NCBI GenBank assembly: GCA_029962745.1
Contig: CM057165.1
Span: 23,463,202-23,527,201 of the forward strand
DNA from: Echinometra lucunter
Taxonomy: Eukaryota; Echinodermata; Echinoidea; Camarodonta; Echinometridae
Length of the DNA stretch: 64,000 nucleotides
Direction of reading: 5' to 3'
A program made the translations under genes and the position numbers. This document shows, in pieces, positions 23,076-35,017 of the stretch. The notes beneath the pieces were generated by a model. That model searched no databases, was not told the origin of the DNA, and was given only the letters and a program-made list of their open reading frames with translations. The first letter of the stretch is position 1; each line of letters starts with the position of its first letter.

Positions 23076-23346
23076 AAAAAACATTCATTTTGCATTCATC
23101 ATTTTTCTTAAACCTTAAAAAAAATTGTCCATTCTAAAATGAATGAAAATTTCACTAATTTCATAACATTTTTAAAATTCTAGGTTGAATAAAAGAATGT
23201 TCAAATAGAAAAAAAAGTGAATTCAAGGCAGTGTAATTCTACATAGTCCACATCAGTGAATAATACCAATTGCACTTTTTTGTAGGTGATACTGAATAGA
23301 AGAAAAACTCAGAAATTACAATTTGATTAGTATTTGCCCACATATC

Positions 23347-23519
23347 TTATGCCACTGAATCATCTTGTGATTCTGTCTCTGATGATTTCATTCCTCTGTA
23401 CCTTTGGTTACATTGCCTAAGAGGGCGCTCTAGCAAGAGCAGACATGATGACACAGTGAGTAGGGAGCCAGCTACATAAAAGGGCAGGTCATATGTTTCC
23501 TTAGCATCATAAAGAGCAC
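23347..23519 (-). CDS. SLC16-type transporter B, last exon, copy 1
   Basis: After a CTTCCAG acceptor it encodes GALYDAKETYDLPFYVAGSL, the final helix (LTVSSCLLLL) and a short polar tail with RYRGMKSS, ending at a TAA (23347-23349). It is intact and differs from the copy 2 exon (36313-36485) by few residues, for example Q for R in RPLR(Q/R)CNQ and E for K in SS(E/K)TES. Part of a gene cut by the 24291 gap. Confidence 0.88.
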
Positions 23520-23982
23520 CTGGAAGGCAAAGAATAACATATCAACATACAATTAAATTCTTTGGCTGAAATAAAGATATGACGACACAGCAAGCAGAGA
23601 GCCAGCTACATAGAAGGGCAGGGGCTGTATTCTGAAATTTTTTTTTTTTTTTTTTAAATCCTCTAATATTGTCGTATAAAGCATAGAACTTATGTATGCG
23701 CATGTATGCTACTGCATTGTATGAGCTCCTGATAAGCTTAACCTACATGTACAATGAACAGCTAAAATGAATAGATGTTTTTTTAAAGTTTTGATTTGAA
23801 AACATCTACAGTTGGGGACTCCCTAATTTCTAATGGTAAGTTATTCCAATTTTATGGGTTTATTCATTTACTCACCCAATGCAATTGTGATTTTTTAAAA
23901 GTGGACTGCAGCAAAATCATACAGTGTGACGTCCTTTAATGTCAATACAGTGTTAAAAGTTGTTCAAATTGATAGCACTGAC

Positions 23983-24146
23983 CTGCAAAGATAGGTCCAA
24001 TGAAGTCCCCTACTCCAGTAAAGATAGTGAATATCCCCATTCCAGAGGCAAGATTCTCCACCCCTACAAACTTCTTCAGGACCACAGGCACAAGAGCTTT
24101 CAACAACCCAGTTGAGGCTCCAAACATGAATGCTATAAAGATGTAC
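23983..24146 (-). CDS. SLC16-type transporter B, penultimate exon, copy 1
   Basis: Encodes YIFIAFMFGASTGLLKALVP, then LKKFVGVENLASGMGIFTIF and GVGDFIGPIFAG, the TM10-TM11 segment of SLC16-like transporters. Acceptor TTTTGCAG, donor GTCAGT. The encoded residues are the same as in copy 2 (36942-37105). The upstream exons of this copy are missing: the sequence enters the N gap about 145 bp further on, and beyond the gap is unrelated repeat. Confidence 0.9.
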
Positions 24147-24290
24147 CTGCAAAATAACATTGAAGTTATCCACATGTGTGAACTAAATTGGCAATGTTAG
24201 AATTCAATATATTGATTGACTGATTGATTGACTGATTGAAACTGGCAACTACTGCTTCTGAAACAATAACAATGTGTTTCATAATATGTT

Positions 24291-24790
24291 NNNNNNNNNN
24301 NNNNNNNNNNNNNNNNNNNNNNNNNNNNNNNNNNNNNNNNNNNNNNNNNNNNNNNNNNNNNNNNNNNNNNNNNNNNNNNNNNNNNNNNNNNNNNNNNNNN
24401 NNNNNNNNNNNNNNNNNNNNNNNNNNNNNNNNNNNNNNNNNNNNNNNNNNNNNNNNNNNNNNNNNNNNNNNNNNNNNNNNNNNNNNNNNNNNNNNNNNNN
24501 NNNNNNNNNNNNNNNNNNNNNNNNNNNNNNNNNNNNNNNNNNNNNNNNNNNNNNNNNNNNNNNNNNNNNNNNNNNNNNNNNNNNNNNNNNNNNNNNNNNN
24601 NNNNNNNNNNNNNNNNNNNNNNNNNNNNNNNNNNNNNNNNNNNNNNNNNNNNNNNNNNNNNNNNNNNNNNNNNNNNNNNNNNNNNNNNNNNNNNNNNNNN
24701 NNNNNNNNNNNNNNNNNNNNNNNNNNNNNNNNNNNNNNNNNNNNNNNNNNNNNNNNNNNNNNNNNNNNNNNNNNNNNNNNNNNNNNNNNN
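24291..24790. other. Assembly gap (500 N)
   Basis: Exactly 500 N, placed where copy 1 would continue into the remaining exons of transporter B. It marks the junction where the duplicated segment ends. Confidence 1.
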
Positions 24791-25923
24791 CCGCCCACAC
24801 ACTGTCCCCCAAACAAATTATTTGTTTTTTGCAAGCGAGCGAAGCGAGCGAGCCAAAAATAACCACATGTTGGCGTAAAAGACGTCTTAGTTTGTCATCA
24901 AAATACACCCTAGGCCTATAAGATATTTAACAGGTATATTTGGTCACCTCACTAACAAATTTTTATAAATCTCGCTGGTCCAGTAAATTGTTTCCTGTCC
25001 AAAACCATACTTAGAAATATTTCTAAATATTATGAGCGAGCGAAGCAAGCAACGAAAAACACAATGATAAAGTATAATTTCGACATCAAAATACATTATA
25101 TGCCTACATTCGGTCACCTCCCTCATTTCATGCCTAATTCGTTTGCCTTCCCAAATAATTCTTTATATGAGCGAGCGTAGCGAGCGAAGAAAAAATATAT
25201 ACAAAATTCCCTAATTGATCTTATCATGTACACTTCCTGCAGAATTATTTCGAGGGTAGTCGGACTTGTCGCTGCAAAAATGTTATGATATCCAGGGATA
25301 GACTGTTGCTGGAATAAGAGTGATTGCTGATCGAGAACATCTTGTTTCTGGTTTCGTTTCTAAAATTTATGAGGGAGCAAAAACGTTTTTTTTTTCTAAT
25401 ACTGGGACCAGGTTTTCATGGTTATACTGCTTCCTTCTCGTAATTTAGTAACGTCTAATGATATTTATCCGTTCTCACAGAGGGTATCGCGAATAGGTTT
25501 AAAGTCACATGCCTTTATCTCCTGAAAATTCATCTATGGTAGGTCAACTTAATTGCCTCTCCGGAATCTCCGGTTATATAGGCCTAACAAACAATTCATG
25601 AGTAGAAGAATATCATAAATTTTGGATAGCGAGACAAGGTGCAAACCTATTTCCTTTCTTAAGAATAGTAATATAACCGGAATTGGTTAAGATCAGTAAA
25701 ATGCGAGCGAAGCGGTTTTTCCTTATCTTTTTTCCTCTTTCTCCTTTCTTTTTTCCTCTCTTTTTTGATACGCAGGTTTAATACAAGGACATTATATTAG
25801 AATCTATATGAGATTAAAATTGCACTATGTCGTCAAAAATTTTGGGAGGGCTTGAGCGATTTTTTTTTTTTTGGGGGGGGGGGGCGCTTCAGCCCCAAAA
25901 GCCCGCCGTAGAACCGCGCCTGA
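24791..25923. mobile_element. Satellite-bearing CAG...CTG element, left end in gap
   Basis: Contains three GAGCGAAGCGAGC cores (24832, 25033, 25170) and an interior (25250-25760) that parallels 29230-29500 phrase by phrase (GAGTAGAAGAATA, GATGCAAACC-like and TTTCCTTTC...AAGAATAGTAAT). It ends with a G run and CCGTAGAACCGCGCCTG at 25923, an inverted CAGGCGCGG terminus. It is a relative of 28212-29698 with a diverged end. The left terminus is not visible. Confidence 0.65.
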
Positions 25924-25959
25924 CACTAACTTGACTCGATCCTAGTGAAACTGACTAGA

Positions 25960-26480
25960 ATTTTGATAAATTATTGTTACAAAAATGACCAATTTTTGAC
26001 CAACGTTGGTACTCTATTGAACATACGAAACAGTTGGTCAAAAAATTTGACCAACAAGGGTTGGGCAAAATTTTTGACCAATCGTTGGTCGAAGTTTTGA
26101 CCAACTGTTGATCAAAACACCAACAGATGGTCAAAATCGAGAGTTTGCCGAATTATTGAGCTAAACTTGACCAACAAATTAATAAAACAGTTTATCCAAC
26201 AGATATACAAAAAGAAATGCCCGATTCTTTTGCAGTGTAGAATCTAGTCACATTAATTTGACTAGTCTAAAAAAAGAGTAAGTGCCCGTGGGATCCCGTG
26301 TTCTAGTCATATAAGTTACTATAATTCTAGTCATTTTACTAGAATTGTGTCAATTCTGACTACAAAAGTGTTCGTTCTTCGTTAAATTGGATAGAATTTT
26401 AGTCATTTTGACAAGAATATAATCACATTTGACTAGAAAAGAGTAAAGTGCCCGTGTAATCCGGTAATATAGTCAAATCT
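25960..26480. repeat. Cluster of palindromic TTGGTCAAA and TCTAGTCA motifs
   Basis: 25985-26150 holds alternating TTGGTCAAAA and TTTTGACCAA phrases in both orientations. 26230-26480 holds TCTAGTCA/TTTGACTAGA and two AAAGAGTAA-GTGCCCGTG phrases. No coding content. Confidence 0.65.
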
Positions 26481-26589
26481 GGCTAATTTGCTTTGGAGTG
26501 TAGCAGATATACATGTTGGCTAGGTGGCGTGCACCAGCTCCTTGGAGAATGTGAATTATTTTGATGACGAATTATGACTTCTACTATAA

Positions 26590-27206
26590 AAAAAAAGAGT
26601 ATATAATTTTTTTTCATCGCTCGCTGCGCTCACTCGTAATAAATTTACATACAAGATGGTTTGGGAAAGCAAACGAATTCGGCAAGCGGGGTGACCAAAT
26701 GTACACGTATAAGTTAGATATCTCATAGTTAATTCCATCGTGTATTTGGATGAAGAATTATCACTTCTACCATGAAATAGAGTATATACATCTTTTCCCC
26801 GCTCACTGCGCTCGCTCGTATAATATTAAGACTTAGGATGGTCTTTAAAAGCGAATGAATTAGGCGAGAGAGGTGACCAAATATATAATTTAGATATCTT
26901 TAAGCCCATCATGTAGTTTGATGAAGAACTATCACTTCTACGAAAGAGGGTGTATATATTTCCTCGCTCGCTGCGCTCTCTCGTATTATATTTAGATATA
27001 GGATGTTTTCGTAAAGCAAACGCATTCGGCAAGTGAGTTGAACAAATATATAATTTAGAAGGAAAATATGATAGAGGCACACAACTGAACATGCCTAGTG
27101 GGCTTTGTAGGGTTGAATTTATCGACGTTGGTCGTCGGTAATCGGTGGCATTGTTCGTCGGCAATCTGGCCTCTACACCCCCCCCCATTGAAAAATTCTA
27201 GCGACG
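26590..27206 (-). repeat. GAGCGAAGCGAGC satellite array, reverse orientation
   Basis: Three units of ~175 bp with cores CTCGCTGCGCTCACTCG (26618), CTCACTGCGCTCGCTCG (26800) and CTCGCTGCGCTCTCTCG (26965), each followed by GGATGGTTT-, GCAAACG- and GGTGACCAAATAT-like phrases. The tail 27115-27206 (ATCTGGCCTCTACACCCC, then AGCGACGCCCC) resembles the right end of other members of this element group. Confidence 0.75.
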
Positions 27207-28148
27207 CCCCTTTTACAAATTTGTATGATTGTGGGAAACGTGGGAGATGGATTTCACATTGTAATGGTCTGTGCAAGATGAAGTAGAAAGGAAGGTCCCT
27301 TTTATAAAATGAATGGAATATCAGGAGGTTAAAAATTTAGACAACACAGAACAACTTGTAAAACTTATGAAATAGAAGACGAAAAAATCATAGATCAGTT
27401 CTCAAAGTATCTTACAATGGCCACAAACATGAAAGGAGAATTCTGAAGAACTCATTGATTTTGTTTGTTTGGTTTCATAATAATACTGAAAAAACGCTTT
27501 CCTTGCATTGATTTCGTTCATTATCCGTATAAATTTTTGTCAAATGTCATGATTTTTCTTCTTTTTTCATATCTTTTGATAATCATTATGGCTATTGTAT
27601 TGTAAAACAAATTATTCATGTACTATGTAAATGACGTTTTAAAATTAAATACAAAATAATAAACAAAAGATTCACAGAAATTATTACAAAAAATGCAATC
27701 AGTGAAATCAAAACAATGACAAGAACAACAAGAACAAACGAACAGCCCCCAAAAGAATTAATAAAGACAAAATGATCTTAAAGAAAATATGATATGAAAA
27801 GCAACACTTAAAAATAAAACAAAACAAAATCCTAATGAATTAGTTTTGAAACTTTCTTAGAAACAAAGACAAAGGAATGAGGCGTATTTGGGTTGGGGCA
27901 GGAATCTGGATAAGCCCTACAGGCTTTCCATTGAGTAGTGCAGGAAAGAATACTAGCTCTTAAAGGCAAATTCCATAATAACCCTAGTCTCCCTTAATTA
28001 ACAGCTATTAAAATACTCACTGCTATGGTAGTCACAATCATGCAGTCCTTCACGAAAATCTGCTTCGTACATACATATGCGTTCAAGGTTCAATCCCGAT
28101 TGTTCTGCATGGTAATTGTTTGTGCTTGCAAGTTTTATCAGTTTTCTA
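27207..28148. other. Non-coding stretch, nothing recognised
   Basis: AT-rich, with A-rich patches at 27640-27830; no coding or RNA signal. Confidence 0.55.
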
Positions 28149-28211
28149 TGGTGGCCCTGATGAAGTACGCTCGATAACAGGCCACGTGCGACGTAAACTT
28201 TACGACCTAGG
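28149..28211 (+). mobile_element. Solo end of the TGGTGRCCCTGA element
   Basis: TATGGTGGCCCTGATGAAG, then TACGCTCGATAACAGG and CACGTGCGACGTAAA, match the left terminus of the 307-bp element at 57617-57923 over about 50 bp with a three-base insertion. The rest of the element is missing; an element with CAGAGGCG ends follows directly. Confidence 0.7.
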
Positions 28212-29698
28212 CAGAGGCGTCGATCCATTTTTCGGATTGGGGGGGGGGGGGGCAAGACGACCAAGCAGAGATGAACCCACGGCTACTATTTGTACACACA
28301 CACACACACACACACTTATATATATATATATATAACATAGGCTTATATCAACGTGAAGCATTTTCAAATTGGGGAAATTGGGCAACTTGCTATGTGAACC
28401 ATCCTGCTTTTTTTTTTCAATTTTGCGAGCGAAGCGAGCGAGCAAAAAATAACAAATTTCTTGTTATGAGAGAAGGGTTTAGTTATCATATAGGCATAAA
28501 TGATACCTAATATATATGTATATGGTTACCTCGCTGCCAAATATGAACTCTACTTTGTCACATCGTTGCTCCATTGTTGCTGCCCTCCAAACCACTCTGT
28601 TTTTTTAATATTACGAGCGAGCGAAGCGAGCGAGGAAGCACACACTGTTTTTCATGGTAGATGTAGTAAACCCTTCGGGAAATTACGCTGTGAAACATCT
28701 ACATTATTTACATTATCTATTCGGTCTCATCTCACCGAATTCGTTTGCTTTTCAAAACCATTAATATGAAACGAGCGAGCGCAGCGAGCGAGGAAAAATA
28801 TACCCTTTTCCATATGATAGAAGTGTTATTTCGTCATCATAATAATGTGATAAAATGTGATATGCGCTATACAAGAACGGAATATTATTATCACCATTAT
28901 CATCAGAATACACTATAAACCTGTCATGCCTGTATGATATCTAAATAATACATCCGATAACCTGTGTGCCGAATATGACACTGTTTTATCTACTTCGCTT
29001 GCAGTCCGAATCCATTCTGTTTCTACCATAGCGAGCAAAGTCAATCCCGGCAAAATTATGTGGATTCGTCCCAAAATCTTTGTCAACCACCTTGCTGCCC
29101 AAATATGATGATATTTTGGAATCTCGCTGCTATAATAAGCTACTTGCTGCCCGAAATCATCTTGTATTTAGCTTTTATCAGCGAGAGTAGCGAGCGAGTT
29201 AACGAAAAATATGTTTTTGTTTTGCGGTTTTTTTTTCTTTTTATCCAGGCCGTTGTCTCCTGAATGTTTATCTATTTTTAGGTCAACTGACCGCTCGATT
29301 TCTAGGAGTGATATCTTGTTTGGTTATATTACTTCCTATGAGTAGAAGAATAGTATAACATTAGATAGAAACACGATGCAAACCGATTTCCTTTCATAAG
29401 AATAGTAATTATCATCGGCATTGGTTAGGATACTTAAATGCGAGCGAGCGAAGCGAGCGAGCGCTTCCCAGTTTCCCATTTTCTTTCTTTTCTCTTGTTT
29501 TACGCTTTCATTTCACTTCCTTCCTTCCTTTTCCTTTCTTTTCTCTTTCTTTTTTCTTTTTCCTTTTTTCATTTTTTTTTTGGTTGGGAAATTATTGGGG
29601 GGGGGGGGGGAGGCAAAATGATATCTTTGCCCCCCAAAAATTTTTCTGGGGGGGGGGGGGGCAACTGCCCCCCCTGCCCCCCAGGATCGACGCCTCTG
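28212..29698. mobile_element. hAT-like TIR element with internal satellite array
   Basis: Perfect 15-bp TIRs CAGAGGCGTCGATCC (28212) and GGATCGACGCCTCTG (29698). Inside are GAGCGAAGCGAGC cores at 28427, 28615, 28770, 29030 (decayed), 29178 and 29440, separated by ~160-bp units, and microsatellites (CA)n and (TA)n at 28295-28334. Flanking 8-mers differ (GACCTAGG and TACCATGA). The right end sits exactly where copy 2 of the duplication starts. No transposase. Confidence 0.82.
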
Positions 29699-30984
29699 TA
29701 CCATGATGTTGTATATTGCTGTATTTTCCTGAAATATTGTATGCAAAATATCTTTGGAATAAGAAGAATAAGAAACACGATGCACTTCATACGGGTGTCA
29801 TGTCCGTTACACACGTGAAGAGTTTGTTTGCAAAAGGGGTTAGATCCACTTTTGATGAAAATTGAGTTATTGATATTAGAACAACTGTGTACCTGACACC
29901 TGTCTTAACAAAAGAAATTAAGCTAAATTTTCAGAGCACTCATGAAAAATGCACTTTCTAATTTCACTTTTCCATAGACGCCTGTACAAAATCTGGCAAA
30001 CAAATGCGTTTTTCTCTGTAGCTACAAAAGTGAATCTAACCCCATCTGCAAACAAACTCTTCACGAGTATTGATACTATCACATTCTATCAGCTATAAAA
30101 ATATAAATTACAATTTAACCACCGGAAATGTGTTTTGTCTGTATGTGGACTGCTACATGATTCTACTTATAAACCACTTCCAGCTGTTGCAGTCAAAAGT
30201 TTGCTTTAATATTTTCTTCGCTTGTAAATATAAGAGAAATAACCCCAATAAGATCATAAAGTATCTGAGATATTACAGAATATCAGGTGATAATGTGAGT
30301 TTTCATCTATCAACTTATATTCAACAGAGTACCTGGCATACCTTGAATTCTTTAAAACACGAAAGCTCGAAAAAAAGATTGAGTGAACAAAACTGTCATG
30401 TCCGTGCCACTCAAAGTATCACGTCCGTTACGCTTCGTTTTGAGCTCTAATAAGTGTTTTTTTCATCAAAATATTTATGACTAAAATATGACTCAAACAT
30501 CCAAGTTCATCCAGTCCCAAAACTCACAAGAATTTTACACAATTAGTTTTTTTTTTTAATACCTCTTTTTTTAGTCGTCACGTCCGTTACAGTCAGAAGG
30601 AGTCCATTTTCTTTGCAACTATTTAGTGAATTACTGCAAAAATGTGTAGTGTATCACCCTGATACTGTATTCAAATGTACCCGGTCGATAGCTCAATGAG
30701 CTCTGTTCAGAAACTAGTACTTCTGCTTTTATACGATCTCTTGAAATTGAAAAAAAAAAGGTCTGAATGTCATGTCCGTTCGCTCTCACGTCCGTTACTT
30801 CACGGCGTTCCTGAAAAGCAGCTTCTAGCTGATGGCAGGCTTTTACCCTGATTAAATAAATGCAATACAATACAACAGAATGGAATTTAATTATTTTATC
30901 GGTTGATTTTTGATCAGTAGGAAAAACTGTGCAACTAATGAACGAAGATTTTTCATTTATTTCTTTATTTGTATTGATTTTTTT

Positions 30985-31720
30985 TTAAGGAAAGATAGTC
31001 ATAAGACCAGAGTTTGCAGGCCATCAATTTTTACTTAGAGCGAAGGGTTTTTTTTTTCTTTTTCTTCTTTTTCTTTGAACAAAGATAGCATCATAAAACC
31101 AGTTTTCAAGCCATAGTTCCAAGCCATCAATTTGGAATAAGTTTACTCATAGTCTTTGAAGATAAACAACTGATTTTAAACGCTCAATAATTGAATTTCG
31201 TGAAGCAGGAGAAATGGTGCAACTGAAAGTAAAGCGGTTTTCTTTTTCTTACTTATTTCCTTAGGAAAATAGTATCATAGAACCAGGGTTCGCAGGCAAT
31301 TCAATTTGAAATAAACAAGTTTTAGTCTTTGAAGTTTTTAAACGACCGATTTCATGCACTAATCAAGAAATATTCATTAAGGAAAAGGGTGCAACCAATA
31401 GCAGAAATTAAGGCTTTACCATTATCATTATTAATATCATTATTATTATTATCATCAATAATAATATTATAATTACAATATATTTTTATTGTTATAAACA
31501 TCATTTATAATTTTGATTAAAGAGTGTTAAGTGTGATAAGACAGTTAGAAGGCTGTTCAGTATCAATTTTGAAACCAGCTGACTTTTAGCATTCGAGGTT
31601 AGTCAACATCTGATTTTATGCGCTTATCAAGACAAATTCATAAAGCAGGCAAAATATTCAAAATCTTGGTGTATAGCCGTCCGTCAGAGCAGAGCTATGA
31701 ATTAAGGGTCGGTGAAATAG
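30985..31720. repeat. Degenerate tandem repeat, ~180-270 bp units
   Basis: Phrases like ATAGTCATAAGACCAGAG, TTGCAGGCCATCAATTTG, TAGTCTTTGA, ATCAAGA and GCAGGAAAAATGGTGC recur four times here but only about twice in copy 1 (19820-20020), so unit number differs between the copies. Confidence 0.65.
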
Positions 31721-32340
31721 AACGTAGTTATTCTTTACCATGAAATTTTCTGTTTCTATTTATACAGTGTATCACAGACGCTGTTCAAATTTTATATGAA
31801 GATATCGAAATAGGTTACCTTTAGATACACACTGTTTAACGAAACAAAAGAAATGATAAGGCACAAAAAGCTGGGTTGGCAGTCTTTCAATATATTTTTT
31901 TAAAATTCATTTATTACATTATATATCACTCTATATAATATCAATTATTTTATATAAAATATTTATTCATGGCAGTAAAATATCATTCTCTCAATATCTT
32001 AAAACCAAGATGTAAAATCCAAATGATAATAAAGTATTGATACCCATCTTCGCAAAAAGAAGAAGAAAAAAAATTATCAAACACAGAGTATGTCGACTGA
32101 AAGTTAAAACGAATCTTTCACAATGTTTCAGAACCTAAAAATCATTGCCTTCCTCTCTGTATCTGTACAAATACTGCTGACAATCAAACCCCCTCTAGTC
32201 AATTACTCCCTGTTAATTACCCCTCCCCCTGAATATCTCCTAGGGCAACTATCCCTAGGATGATTACCCCGAGATCAAATATTTCCTACTACAGCTCCCC
32301 CGGAAAGTTACGCCTTAAAGTGGCACAATTAGCCACAGGG
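31720..32340. other. Non-coding, AT-rich
   Basis: Present only in copy 2. Nothing recognised except a C-rich patch with TTAC-CCC phrases at 32190-32300. Confidence 0.5.
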
Positions 32341-32620
32341 AATAATTTTTGTTTTCGTTTTTGTTTGTTTGTATCTTTATTTAATTAATTTATTTATTTA
32401 TTCATTTTTTTTTTTTTTTTTTTTTGGGGGGGGGGGGGGGGGTAATATTGTCCAGAAGGTAATTGCCCTATCATTCTTTCCTGTCAATGACATATTGATG
32501 GCATAGTGGTACAATTAATCACAGGAGATAATTGTCAGTGGGGGGGGGGGGGGGGTAAATGTCCAGGAGGATATTGCCCTAGCTATCATCTTTATCTCTC
32601 AATGGCAAATTAATGGACCG
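32300..32620. repeat. Tandem pair of ~130-bp units around long G runs
   Basis: GGTAATATTGTCCAGAAGG, then ATTGCCCTATCATT and ACAATTAATCACAGG, followed by GGTAAATGTCCAGGAGG, ATTGCCCTAGCTATC and an 18-G run. Two to three diverged units. Confidence 0.6.
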
Positions 32621-32864
32621 AGTGTGAAGTATAGACTACTGTATAATTCATTACCCTTCTACTACATGTCAGAAGTGGGTGGGGTACAGTACAGTCTACA
32701 TACATGCACTACAAAATACAGTCTTCGCCAAAACATCGGAAATGGGAAAATGCCATTAATCTAGAAACTGATGAATGTACAATAAACCTTGCTGATGTGA
32801 CTGCAAGAAATGAGACTTGGGAGTTACTACAGGAGGAAGATGGAAAGAAATACAGAGAAGGGGA

Positions 32865-33010
32865 GGAAGGAGGGAGAGAGAGAGAGAAAGGGGGAAATGA
32901 GATGAAAGGGGGGAAGGACAGGGGAGTGAAAGAGAGAGGGAGAGGGGAGAGAGAGGGGGGAGAGAGAGGGAGAGAGAGGGAGAGAGAGAGAGAGAGAGAG
33001 AGGGGGGGTC
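32865..33010. repeat. GA-rich simple repeat
   Basis: AGAGAGGGAG-type purine tract; explains the Arg/Glu/Gly-rich open frame across it. Confidence 0.9.
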
Positions 33011-33029
33011 GAGATGGTGTGACTAATTC

Positions 33030-33305
33030 TTAAAGGTCATGTACAGTTTTGGTAGCAAAAAGCAAATTGGCATGAAACTGATTAAATATAGTCTCACAAT
33101 ATCTGCCTTGCAAAATGATACATCATGATGATAGTCTATTCATGATTTTCACTGAATTTTAGCATTAATATCTGAATAGAAGACAATATAATGGCTACAC
33201 TCTCACTGTGCTAGGATCTACGCAGGTAACTGACCGGCTACAAAAAAAAAGGAATCTGATGAATGGTTTTTGAGGGCCTATCAAAACTGTACATATCCTT
33301 TAAAA
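33030..33305. mobile_element. TTAA-ended TIR element
   Basis: TTAAAGGTCATGTACAGTTT at the left and AAACTGTACATATCCTTTAA at the right form an inverted pair enclosing about 235 bp; both ends lie at TTAA. A similar GTTATGTACAGTTTCGGTAG phrase occurs at 63090. Not in copy 1. Confidence 0.8.
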
Positions 33306-34784
33306 GTAAAAATATACTGCAACTGAGACACGATATATGAAAACAATATAAAATACTAATTTGCTACATGTGCACACATATCAAAGGTACTGAAGTAGTA
33401 CTGTTATATACTTTGAAAAACTTCCCTTTGTGCAAATGACATTAGAAAATGGCACAGATCATCAGTTTCTGAGGATTTCCTTTCAAACAGTTATTCATTG
33501 TACACTTCATTAAATAGAATGGCTAAATAATCCGTAAATGTATATATCAAATAGAAATCTACACCAACAAAATTTAAAACAAAGATAATGCCATATTTGT
33601 TCACATGTGGCCTTGCCCAAGAATTAGATAGTGGGGAAGGGGGAGAGGGATGGGAGGGGAAGGGGAGGGGAGGGGAAGGGGAGGGGAGGGAAGGGGAGTT
33701 GAGAGGAGTGGAGGTGGGGGGGGGGGATTTCCTAGTCTGAGAAGTAAAACCAAGACTTTGGAAAGACACACAATCATGCACCTGTAAGTCAAATTTGTGA
33801 ATCTAAATTAACAGAGAGGGGGCTTCTATTTATTTTAAGGCATTAGAAAGATTGTCCCATGCCTCCTTGAACTCTACACAAGATACATGTAACACATGGG
33901 CTGGCTTTAATATAAACCTCCAAGAAGTTGCGAACTCTTCAAATGTGAGAGAAAAAAGTGAAAAGGTTGAAGTGACATTAAAAGAATATTTTTTTTCCCA
34001 CAAATGGGTATTTGACTGTCACTCTACTGCATATCAAATTTTAGAATAGACTTTTCTTGATAAAACAGGATGGGGGGGGGGGGGGGTATGAATGGGAATT
34101 TGATAATCATTCTATTGCATATCGAATTCCAATTCATAATTTTCATGATAGATATATGTATTTAGACCCTGGAATAACACTCATGAATCATCTTTTCAAA
34201 CTATGATTGTAATGGTGGCAACAAGTCACCAAGTATCAAATTTGAAAAAAGGAGACTTGTATATGTTGCAATGTTGTCTCTTTGCCACTCAGTCATTTTT
34301 TTTTTTCAAAGTTACATTCAGCATACATGGCCTTTTAAAATCATTAATAATTTCCTCAATGGCAATAAAGACAAACCACTCCTGATATTCCAATGGCACC
34401 ATTTCAATATTCCATCAATATTACAAAATTTGTGTTGAAGGCTCAATAGAATTTATCAAAGAGATTTGACCAGCAATGCTGACAAATATCAGGAACCTTT
34501 TCCAGCTACATTTATGAGACTCATTTTACAGTATAGAGTTATTGTTATCACTGATAACGATAACAATGGACTGACCTTTTAACCCTAAGCTTGGGTAACA
34601 ACACATATATGAATGTATTCATGTATTGCACTCTGAAGGACCTTACAAATGCATCTTGGATGCATTTATGTTCAGTATCTAATATGAATCTCAAAATAAC
34701 AATGTAACAGGAAGTGAGGGATAATTTTCTAAGCTGTAAAACAAATTTAGATTTCCAAAATGACCCACATGAAACTGGCATATT

Positions 34785-35017
34785 TTCTTAACAAAAATTA
34801 TTAGTGTAGTTTCCTGCGGTGTAAATAGCAACAACTGCTTCTGGTAAAGCACACTTTCACACACATAATACTGTTAAAGTGAAGGAAGCGAGGGATAATT
34901 TTCTAAGCTGTAAAACAAATGGCATATTTTCTTAACAAAAATTATTAGTGTAGTTTCCTGAGGTGTAAATAGCAACAATTGCTTCTGGTAAAGCACACTT
35001 TCACACACATAATACTG
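34785..35017. repeat. Local tandem duplication specific to copy 2
   Basis: The block GTGTAGTTTCCTG...ACACATAATACTGTTAAAG occurs twice (34804-34880 and 34950-35023) with a shortened copy of the preceding GGATAATTTTCTAAGC sequence between. Copy 1 has it once (21301-21375). Confidence 0.85.

Larger units (their letters stand above)
16573..24290. repeat. Large duplicated segment, copy 1
   Basis: From TACCATGATG at 16573 to the N gap this segment matches 29699-37245 with only scattered substitutions and small indels. Matching blocks: 16573-17393 with 29699-30523; 19324-20020 with 30516-31100; 20025-22455 with 33537-36035; 23076-24290 with 36040-37245. Copy 1 alone has insertions at 17394-19323 and 22459-23075; copy 2 alone has about 2.4 kb at 31110-33535. 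Either a recent segmental duplication or two haplotypes assembled in tandem. Confidence 0.92.
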
